64,000 nucleotides of DNA. It comes from Nemertoderma westbladi (Eukaryota; Xenacoelomorpha; Nemertodermatida; Nemertodermatidae). Below, in pieces: positions 56,183 through 64,000 of the stretch (its first letter is position 1; every line of letters begins with the position of its first letter). The stretch spans positions 1-64,000 of the forward strand of contig JAUCBJ010004980.1 in NCBI GenBank assembly GCA_032718475.1, in the 5' to 3' direction. A program made the translations under genes and the position numbers. The notes beneath the pieces were generated by a model, which saw only the letters and a program-made list of their open reading frames with translations, had not been told where the DNA came from and did not search any database.

Positions 56183-56440
56183 ATGAAAGTAACTAATTTC
56201 TTTTACCCACCCTCAGCCAAAAGCTCGAATAAACCAGCTAATCCAGCCTATGAACCAGTTGATAAATACATGGATTCTGCCAATTTACCCGCCAATGAAC
56301 CCGTCAATTTACCCAAGGAACTCATGGATCCAGTCGATAAACAAGAGGATGCGGTCAATGAACTCATTGACCCAGCTGATAAACAGGCAGCAGTCCTCTG
56401 GCCTGGGAGAGCGCGGGAATCCATACAGCTATGGCCTTAG
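56183..56440 (+). CDS. ORF with Pro/Asn/Asp degenerate repeats
   Basis: 85 codons with a loose repeat of the type NxPxNEPVNLPKELMDPVDK (PANPAYEPVDK, PANEPVNLP, ELIDPADKQ). It lies immediately upstream of the Ulp1/endonuclease element on the same strand and may be its 5' ORF or unrelated; there is no homology evidence. Confidence 0.3.
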   Translation: MKVTNFFYPPSAKSSNKPANPAYEPVDKYMDSANLPANEPVNLPKELMDPVDKQEDAVNELIDPADKQAAVLWPGRARESIQLWP

Positions 56441-56594
56441 GCCCGGGTGACGACAAACAACCACCAATGGATATTACTAGTGTAAATGTCCCAATACAGA
56501 ATCCACTTTGTGATAACAAACAAAATAAATATTTTCATAATGAAATAAGTATTTTCCAAATACCAGTACATGTAATTCGGTATTAGTAGATGAT

Positions 56595-57721
56595 TTGCAA
56601 AATAATGAGTCCTGGAAACCACCGGGTAATAGTACGATAGGAAAATCGCAGCAAAAAACCTTAGATGAAAACATGAACATAAGACAGAATCACAAAAATA
56701 ACAGCACTAAATATATTCTAAAGAATAATGGGGGAGCAGGGGCTGTTTTTGAAACACATCAGACCAAATTTGTGGGTCGGGGCCACTCTCAACTCAAATT
56801 TTCTGACATATGGGATAGGTCTCAGAACTCAGACAGTGGAAATGGAAAACCTGGCGAAACATCAGCAGCCAACGTGGGAATTCATGTATACCCAGATGAG
56901 GATCTTGACATTAATGAGGTATCCTTAGTTAAGGCTGCAACTCGACAGTCAAAACCCCGGCAACTGGTTCTGGTTAAAGAAGGAGACACGGACTGGAACT
57001 ATTTAGGTTTAAAACAACCTGTCTCTACAACAATTGTAGACTCCTTTCTGTTGATACTTGCAATATCCACTCCATCAGTTTCCTGCATCGACACTGCACT
57101 GTACACTAAGATACACCAAACCAGGTTTGATCCAGCCGCAGCAATAAATTATATCACAGCATGCTGCGACATAGACAGCCAGATATATATCTTTCTTCCT
57201 GATTGCAACGGATCACACTTTGTAATCCACATTGCCAACCCGTTGGAGCGCACAGTTCATACTATGTGTAGTCTTAATTGCACCACCCTACCAAACAAAG
57301 TCTATCTGTTTTATGCTAAACATAATAGACAAGATTCGTGGAAAGCCTGACAGCGTCAGGAGTTGGACAGTGGACACCAATTGAATATACATCTACTTCC
57401 CCAGGACAGATAAATGGATACGATTGTGGGCCGTTTATTTGCTTATACGCCCTCGCCATCACAACTGGTAGTACTTCATTGCACCCTTCTTTCATCAACA
57501 GCGGGCACTTACGATACTGGCTGCGGTTATGCTTCTACATGCTAAAGTTCCTGCAACAACTTTATCCAATAGTACAACATAAGGTGGGCTTGCTTCCCGC
57601 ATACCATCTTCATCATCAGGGGCCAACCAAAGCAGAATACTGCTGGTTGCACGGTGACTCAACAAACAACATTGGTGCACTCTCAGGGATTCTTTGGCTT
57701 TGCTTCTCTTGCACTCTTTGA
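56595..57721 (+). pseudogene. Ulp1-type cysteine protease (retroelement ORF)
   Basis: Frame 56595-57350 starts with a Lys/Asn-rich, unstructured region (residues 1-130). It then enters a C48/Ulp1-like fold: LGLKQPVSTTIVDSFLLIL (the region where substrates approach), IYIFLPDCNGSHFVIHIANP with the catalytic His at ~57214, and Asn where the catalytic Asp usually sits. A frameshift near 57340 leads to 57338-57721, with PGQINGYDCGPFICLYA, giving the oxyanion Gln and the catalytic Cys at ~57426 in the diagnostic DCG motif. Ulp1 proteases cleave SUMO or polyproteins. Here, about 2 kb upstream of an APE endonuclease on the same strand, the protease is read as part of a retrotransposon's first ORF. 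The Asn and the frameshift suggest decay. Confidence 0.65.
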
Positions 57722-58040
57722 CAATATTGGATCAGCCCAAGACTTCATTAACGCTGCAAGAAAAGCAAAGCTTCTTCAGAATCCTAAGGAAGTGTTTGCT
57801 AAGTCCCTAACCCCTCTTGGGCTCACTAAGCTCACTCATCTTCAAAAGCTGCTCTTCAAGAATATCATGCAAGATATTGTAGGCAGTTCTTCAGGGTTGA
57901 ACATCAATTTAATAAACAGAAGGTCAGTTGAGGAACTCTCCTTGGATGTGGTGGAATGTTCTTTGACATATGAAATTAAAACACTAACAGCTGGGTTCAA
58001 AAAGCGCGTAAATGTATCCAACATTATATCCACCAATTAA
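57654..58040 (+). pseudogene. Retroelement ORF continuation (post-protease)
   Basis: 128 codons in the same frame as the first protease segment, with a helical, Leu-rich composition (GSAQDFINAARKAKLLQNP, LTKLTHLQKLLFKNIM). This overlaps the end of the protease frame, so the ORF has returned to its original frame through a second shift. No domain recognised; it is likely the C-terminal portion of the first ORF. Confidence 0.45.
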
Positions 58041-58105
58041 TTTGTGGACTTAGTCACAACCATACAAGTTGAAGTGAAATCACTTAAGGGAAAAGTCCAG
58101 AACAG

Positions 58106-58725
58106 ATGGAAGCAAAGCATAATAAAACAATAATTTGCACAACAGCGGATGACTCTACTCACGACAATAACAGCTTATATACGGACGAAGATGACAGCAA
58201 TGAAAAGATACAGAACAGTGAGATAGAATGTATAAAAAGCACACCAACAACTAATATTATAATACCCTCAGTGAAGAATCTGTCACAGTCGAGGAAGTGC
58301 TTTGCAGTAATACATCATGGCAGAAGCCTGTAGAATCTAACCCAGTCAAATCAAGTCGTGAATCAACTACAAGTACTGGAATTAAAATATCCAACAAATA
58401 TGAGGAGCTTGATTGTGATTCCAAGAAAGCCCTCCTGATACAGCAGCAAAGTAAATTTTGTGTGGGCCTTCAAAAGATTCCAAGCGAAGTAAATATTCAA
58501 TCCTGCATGCCACAAGGGAACAAACAGTTAAGAAAAAACGAAGGACCTGAGCCCAGACTATATGAGGACCAAAAAGTGGAGGATCCACAGATTAAGCCCC
58601 TTGGCAATGGTTATCAAGGGACAAATGATGATAATACAGATCTAAGGACAGTAATTGTTACGGGACTACGATACGGGATATTGTTACGGATACCTTCCCG
58701 TTTGGTGGAAGCAGAGACGAGATAA
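58106..58725 (+). pseudogene. Retroelement ORF region, Asn/Ser/Lys-rich
   Basis: Two overlapping frames (58106-58333 and 58297-58725) rich in Asp, Asn, Ser and Lys, without a domain. The second runs into the hairpin at 58688, where it stops. Probably the linker between the protease ORF and the endonuclease ORF. Confidence 0.35.
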
Positions 58726-58823
58726 AGAGAGTGAACTTTTATTTGTTGGTAGTCCGACTACCAACCAAATACAAGTTCAGTCTCTTTATCTCGTCTCTGC
58801 TTCCACCAAACGGGAAGGTATCC
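58688..58823. repeat. 136-bp near-perfect hairpin (MITE-like)
   Basis: Arms of ~62 bp starting GGATACCTTCCCGTTTGG pair with the complementary arm ending CCAAACGGGAAGGTATCC; the loop is GTTGGTAGT-CCG-ACTACCAAC with a few unpaired bases. It lies between two coding-like parts of the retroelement and interrupts them, so it is a later insertion or local duplication. Confidence 0.85.
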
Positions 58824-60618
58824 TCTAAACGTAATGTCAAGGGCCAATCCGGTTACTTGAAGTCTGCAGTGGTAACCATTGAGAAATTAGAACTAAGGAC
58901 TTACCTACAACAATCTCTCTGGCCAGGGAACAACCCTACAGTATATCAGCAACATTACAAGCCTACAATGCAAGTGAAAAAAGCGAGATACACCTCAACC
59001 CAACCCAGTGAATCTCTTTCCTATACAAACCCCAGTCTAAATACGATGCAGGGGGAGATAAATATCTCAAAATGCAGTAGTAATCAGAACTGGAACTAGG
59101 CAATAAACCACAATGGCCCCTACCCAGACTACATATCAAATTACGGCAGCGAATGGTATAATCATCACCCATATAAACGAGTTTGTAGGAAAACTCTTCT
59201 CCCTGATCCAGTATATAACAACATTTATTTCAGCAGGAGCCAACATTACCCGAGAAATAACAGCCCATATATATCTAATCAAGCAGCCCAACCATCATGG
59301 AACAGACAATTGTCTACCATCAACTGTAGCTCGATGTATAACAACAAATTTGTACCAAACAATCGTTTTAAATCGTTCAATGCTAAAACTCCAAACATGT
59401 TGATGCCTGTTACGCAAGGGAACGCGAGATGCCTGTTACGCAAATGTGTATGCGTCACTAGAAATACGGTATTTAATGATAAGACTAATCCGTGCAATAA
59501 TGACGGTATGCGGGGGGGGGGAAACATTCTACAGAATAATGGCAACATGTCAGTCATCACGTTTAAATGCAAGGGATATAAGAGGAATAACATATATGTA
59601 AGGAAACTTGCAGCGGGAAAACAGCCAGATATATTAATCATTCAGGAGCAGTGGTTAACAGCCAGGGAAGCCATATTCTATTTTGGTCAAAGAAGTCAAT
59701 TACCACCTGGTTATTTTGCTTATTCTAATGTCTCTGATGGAATGTTGAAATCCAAATGTAGAGTTCGGGGGGGAAGGAGGCAGTGCCATCTTGATAAAGG
59801 ATTATCTAAGGCCATATGTGAACTTAGTCAAGACAGCTTGTGATAGAATATTGGCTATATCAATTAAGGGTCTTTTCACCAAAAATATACTGCTGGCTGG
59901 GGTTTATATGCCTTGTTATGGAACTAGTTAAGACCGTGACAGCTATATAAGTACAATGGCTAACCTAGGTGTTATTTTGGAAGATGCCAATGATAATAAC
60001 CTAGATATTATTGTAGCAGGAGATATCAATGGAAACACTGTGGCCCCATATGAAGATCCAGATACCTTTAACAGTACACAAGTTTCAAATTTTGGGCCTC
60101 TCTTTTGCGGAAACATTCTATACCAATATGATTTGATGCCATCTACTTTAACCTCCTGTACCACAGGTCCACTGATATCCTACCGTTTCAAAAACGTATA
60201 TGGGGATGTAGTAAGGTCTTCCTTTATAGATCACATAGTACATTAGAAACTCCTCCTTAGCAAAGTATTCGAAACAGATTTTTCAAACAAATCCGACCAT
60301 GTACCAGTGAGCTCCATATATACATTGAATCTTCTTGCAAGCTCAAAATATACATTGAAAGATGACAAGCAATGGAAAAGGGATAAAACACCAATATTCT
60401 TATTCAACGAGGCTACAAAAGATCAGTTAGGTAAATATAAAGATGATGTGAGCAAGGGAATACTGGCTTCTGCCAAAATAGTTTCTGAAGAGATGGAAAC
60501 AGCTTCTGACACACCACCATTGAGTGGACATCTTGGGTGGTGTGCCGATGTATCAGACAATCAGATTAAGGTAAAGACAACACTTTTTAGAGAAACGAAT
60601 AGGAGTGAACAAAGCTAA
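58824..60618 (+). pseudogene. APE-type endonuclease of a non-LTR retroelement
   Basis: One frame is open from the hairpin to 59843 except for a stop at 59097-59099; it is Asn/Tyr/Pro-rich up to about 59530. The endonuclease starts at MSVITFKCKGYKRNN, with PDILIIQEQWL holding the catalytic Glu. A G-run at ~59769 shifts the frame; the second frame continues with AILIKDYLRPYV, GVYMPC, IIVAGDINGN (the D-x-N motif), SFIDHI (S-x-x-D-H) and, after a stop at 60244, SDHVPV. All five signature blocks of the APE family are present in order. The reading ends at 60618 before any RT motif; an EnSpm-like fragment follows. It belongs to the APE-bearing non-LTR clades, and the exact clade cannot be set without the RT. 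Confidence 0.75.
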
Positions 60619-60937
60619 CTTCATAGGATACTGTATGTTACCCATTACATTATACTTAATTAAAAGGATATCAAAATTCGTGGATGGACATGGATAGGTA
60701 TAAAACTCAGATATGAATTTATGTGGTAATTCAGTAACTCTCAGTTGTATTTTATCGTTTTCGCAGTGTTTCAATATCCCCGCAATTATAAATATAGACT
60801 TCGTTTCTTTACACATTATAATATTCTCACCTTTTTCAAACGTTTTTTTTCAATTTTTGTTTATATGATGCGAGTTCACGATATGATATAAATGCATTTC
60901 TATCTTTGGTAATCATATTAATACTCCGTCTAAGTGT

Positions 60938-61500
60938 TCAATGTTCTTTCATGTGTTTATCAATTTTCCACCGTTCCAATAGGTCAATGGATCTCGGTCT
61001 TCTGAAGAACTCTGATGGCACTAAACCCACCTGATAATGTATGCCAGAACGAATTGCATTTATATCTCTAGAATGTAGACGGATATACAGTGGCGGGCCT
61101 TGTAACCATCCAAGTAATAATTGACGCATATTGTCTAAATAAAGAAGATGCATCCCATAAACAGGAGTTTGATTCACTATGTCGAAATATTTTAAACCTA
61201 AGAGTGGTGTACCTGTACTGCCAATGTGATGATTCTGATGAATGCTTTATCTTTTTTTGGTACATAAGTGTCAACAGTTCTATGCTCACAAACACATTGT
61301 GGAAATATCATTCGATTGTTGTACCAGGTTCCAGTACATGCGCACTTATCACATCCCCCATAACCAGTATGACCCTTTGTTTGCAATATATATGTTTTGG
61401 CAGGATAGTCACAAATAATGAATTGCACCTGAAATTTTCACAATTTACTATTCCTATTAATACCATTGTCGCTTAATGCAATTGCTTCATAAACAAAATC
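60938..61500 (-). pseudogene. EnSpm/CACTA-like transposase fragment
   Basis: Minus strand, broken over several frames. FIICDYPAKTYILQTKGHTG then YGGCDKCACTGTWYNNRMIFP matches the conserved block around the catalytic Asp and C-x-x-C of animal EnSpm-like transposases (I-C-D-A-P-A-R... K-G-H-x-G-Y). Upstream a frame has FVYEAIALSDNGI, resembling the preceding L-x-D-G-I block. Downstream (60938-61177) GLVPSEFFRRPRSIDLLERW matches the E-F-x-R-x-P-R-S-L-x-x-x-x-R-W motif. The rest is absent. Open frames are shifted against each other at about 61190 and 61070. Confidence 0.7.
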
Positions 61501-61537
61501 ATTGAGATACTTATCCAATGAGCCCGGTTTACCACCA

Positions 61538-61560
61538 CCCCCCCCCCCCCCCCCCCCCCC
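61538..61560. repeat. C-run (23)
   Basis: One of several G/C homopolymers in the window; it adjoins the EnSpm-like fragment and lies about 130 bp from a truncated piggyBac-like end, which itself has a 22-G run (61707-61728). Confidence 0.85.
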
Positions 61561-61692
61561 TACAATAATTTGCTATCACAAAATGGTGATGAAACAATTT
61601 CTAAATTGCTCAATATTCCCAAAATTGGCCAAAACTGCACTTTTGAACTATCGAAAAATGGAAGACCATCTACAATCTACATTAGTCTTTAA

Positions 61693-61856
61693 CCCTATTA
61701 AACCCAGGGGGGGGGGGGGGGGGGGGGGTCAATATGACCCATTCGTGGTTTAACTCTGAAACAAACGTAGTTGAGAATCTGAAACTTTTTGACTTTTCCT
61801 AAAAATCTATTACCTACCTAATAGTGAAAACCGTTTTAAAAAATATTGGAGATTTT
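61693..61856 (+). mobile_element. piggyBac-like element, truncated left end
   Basis: TTAA at 61689-61692 followed by CCCTATTAAACCC, a G-run, GGTCAATATGACCC and ~110 bp matching the left end of the element at 16088 (AAACAAACG, AGTTGAGAATCTGAAA, GACTTTTCCTAAAAA, GTGAAAACCGTTTT). Homology stops near 61856; no right end is present. Confidence 0.8.
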
Positions 61857-62224
61857 AAATTTCCAAATGTTGCCGTTATTCCCGACACCATGGGGGAAAA
61901 CGCCGATGCTGGAGGCGGAACTTTTAAACCACGGAGTTCCGGCCAGTCACCGGATATTGGGAGTGGAGAAGGAATACTTTCTTAAATGCAAGATTGCGGT
62001 TGAGAAAAAGTTGCATTGGTTGGATATAATCTTTAATGTAACTTTCCTTCAGTTGAATCTTGATTGAGAATAAGTTGGGCTTTCCCACATCAATATACAC
62101 CAAATATTCACAATAATATACGACAATATAAATTCCTACAGTACATTATTTAATTACCCACTGTTCACTTTAGATTTTAACCTAACTAATGTTCCCCAAT
62201 TTTCCCTCGGTCCTAGTCTCGGTA

Positions 62225-62512
62225 CCGTAGTGTCGGTGTCGGTCGACCCTGTTGCGTGTCCATCCCACCCTTCCCAAACCCCGAAGGGATCGGTCATCAG
62301 GAAAGCGGTATGGCTTGGCTAAGGGTCAGTCAAGTCGGTAGACCCGGTTGCGTGTCCGTCCCACCCTTCCCGAACCCCGAAGGGATCGGTCATCAGGAAA
62401 GCGGTACGGCTTGGCTAGGGGTCTGTCGAGTCGGTGGACCCATTTGCGTGTCCGTCCCACCCTTCCCGAACCCCGAAGGGATCGGTCATCAGGAAAGCAG
62501 TACGGCTTGGCT
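62225..62512 (+). repeat. 96-bp tandem repeat, three units
   Basis: Units share GTGTCCRTCCCACCCTTCCC, CGAAGGGATCGGTCATCAGG and GCGGTAYGGCTTGGCTA. Unusually GC-rich. The third unit runs directly into the 3' tail of the non-LTR copy at 62511. Confidence 0.9.
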
Positions 62513-64000
62513 ACTACTACTAGGATCGGCATGCTGCATTGCAGCTGCATTTTTAAGAATGCTGTGCCGGCTTGTCAACAAAATTGCACCGCCACGACTC
62601 CCTATCACCCATGACATTTGCTAGATCATCCGCATCTTTAAGGCCAGTGTCCTTTAAGATGCGTCTCAAGAAAGTCATGGGCTGTCCACCATGCTTATTC
62701 ACTCTATGAGGCTGCCAAAGTACAAGATTATGCACTGGCTGGTTCTCACGGCGAAAGCAATGTCCTGCAAAGCGGAGGCGATTTTGTTCTAGTGTCAAGC
62801 TTGGGGGAACCAATGAGACACCTCCAATGTTATAGTGTGTCTGGTTGGAGATGTGTGCATTGTACTTGACACAATGAACCCAGCGTAGCATTCTTGTGAA
62901 TGTGCCATCCAGAGATTTGGTGTCCTCAGCAGTTAGAGCCCAGCGTGGACTCCCGTAGAGGAGTACTGGAACTACTGCTGCTCTAAATAATTGGACCTTA
63001 AGTTTCCGATTAATTCTCGGTGACTTCCAAATCCTGGAAAGCCTATTCAAGGCTGCCCATCCATGCCTTTCCCTTACGTATTCGAAGGTCCTCACCTGAC
63101 TTCCGGATCCATGATCCCAGGTAACAGAAGTCGTCCACATGCTCAAGCATACCATCCTTTGAGCTTATGCTCATCCGATCAGAGACTTGCTGAGGACTTT
63201 CAAAGTTAACTGTCAGAATTTTGGTCTTTCTGGAGTTAATAAAAAGACCAACACTAGAAGCAGCATGTTCTAATGAGCCGAGGAGCCGTTGGGCTCCCTC
63301 TAATGATTCTGAGAGTACTCCTAAGTCATCAGCAAAGTCTAGATCAGTTAGGTACTTGGCAGGATTTCCTCGACTTCTGGAGCCAGTAGGTGGAGTTATC
63401 ATCACCCCATCTTCATTATGATGATCTAAGGACATGCGTAGAACATAGTCAACCACAATAATGAACAAGAATGGTGCAAGTGTGTCTCCTTGGAGAACGC
63501 CCCATAATACTTCAAATGGTTCTGTGTCACCGTCAACAGTAGACACAAATGTTGTCGAACCATCGTATACTGATCTGATTGCTGCAATAATTTCATCAGG
63601 AATCCCATATAATGAAAGTATGCTGAACATACGTGAGCGAGAGACTGAATCAAAGGCCTTGAAGAAGTCAACAAAGATAACAGCCAGATGCCTGTCTTTC
63701 TTTTTTGATAATTCTTCAATTATCCTTCTAAGTGCCAAAATGGGCTCCATGGTCCCACGACCTTTACGGAACCCATTCTGATTTCCATGGAGCAGTCTCT
63801 CAATGGGATCCCTGATGCGATTTAATAGAATCCTATTGTATAGCTTTGCAGCAATCGAGATCAATGAGATTCCCCGAAAAGAACCATAGAGTGTTAGGTT
63901 GCTCTTCTTGGGAACTGGCACCAACTTATTTGTTTTCATTTCTTGTGGGACTCTTGTTGTACGGTACATGTCTACTATGATGGGATATATGAGCTTTAAA
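62511..64000 (-). pseudogene. Non-LTR retrotransposon reverse transcriptase, copy C
   Basis: The minus-strand frame is open from the window edge to 63043, then shifts at about 63060-63075 into 62553-63155. RT motifs in order: PVPKKSNLTLYGSFRGISL, LHGNQNGFRKGRGT, IFVDFFKAFDSV (first catalytic Asp), GVLQGDTLAPFLF, LDFADDLGVL (the A-D-D pair) and INSRKTKIL. Then comes the C-terminal region RLRFAGHCFRREN and the end DKPAQHS, stop and a CTACTACTACTAGG-type trinucleotide tail on the plus strand (62511-62523). All catalytic residues are present; one frameshift separates RT from the C-terminus. The endonuclease lies beyond the window. The G-V-L-Q-G-D-T-L-A-P motif and trinucleotide tail suit the RTE/CR1 neighbourhood of clades, not fixed further. 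Likely the source family of copies A, B and D. Confidence 0.9.

Noticed and set aside
56595-58040. Ulp1 domain as a host SUMO protease gene
   Set aside because: No introns, frameshifts, an Asn at the Asp site and the nearby endonuclease make a retroelement origin more likely, although a chance neighbourhood is not excluded.

Overview
The window is repeat-rich, AT-rich eukaryotic DNA, most likely from an invertebrate animal. Three things point there: an exon encoding the first two membrane segments of a rhodopsin-family GPCR (18372-18630, minus), a C-terminal BESS-motif exon (38778-38927, plus), and a mobile-element set typical of metazoans (non-LTR retrotransposons, piggyBac-, hAT-, MULE- and EnSpm/CACTA-like DNA transposons, tRNA-derived SINEs). 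The species cannot be named from sequence alone. Nearly all recognisable coding sequence is transposon debris; host genes are limited to the GPCR exon and the BESS exon. Homopolymer G/C runs of 17-30 bases are unusually frequent.

Layout. 0-10 kb: a 2.2-kb foldback element with arms made of a 19-bp minisatellite (2572-4777), a 560-bp inverted repeat (5463-6022) beside a piggyBac transposase scrap, a 3' fragment of a non-LTR element (7631-8083) and a ~190-bp tandem repeat. 9.7-14.5 kb: a compact array of small unrecognised minus-strand ORFs, apparently split by a plus-strand LTR with a gag-like ORF (10233-11459). 15-18 kb: an endonuclease fragment and a 1.57-kb TTAA-flanked piggyBac-like non-autonomous element. 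18-26 kb: the GPCR exon, then a non-LTR retrotransposon that carries a TTAA-flanked element inside its endonuclease and a 431-bp triplicated endonuclease segment from another non-LTR element. 26-30 kb: dead hAT transposase, solo LTR, tRNA-derived SINE, dead MULE transposase. 31.3-34.3 kb: a ~3-kb DNA transposon with ~125-bp inverted termini and an intron-containing putative transposase gene whose last exon appears to be inverted. 34-56 kb: mostly non-coding, with the BESS exon, a second piggyBac-like element in opposite orientation, a second SINE, minisatellites, palindromic MITEs, a fragment resembling the C-terminus of restriction-like-endonuclease retrotransposons and more non-LTR 3' ends. 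56-60.6 kb: a decayed retroelement that joins an Ulp1-type cysteine protease to an APE-type endonuclease. 60.9-64 kb: an EnSpm-like scrap, a third piggyBac-like end, a 96-bp triplicate and a non-LTR reverse transcriptase that runs off the window.

The strongest candidates for something undescribed are the Ulp1 plus APE retroelement, the minus-strand ORF array at 9.7-14.5 kb, the transposon with the inverted terminal exon, and the head-to-head tRNA-derived SINEs. No gene here needs the others to function; the unit of interest in each case is the individual element.
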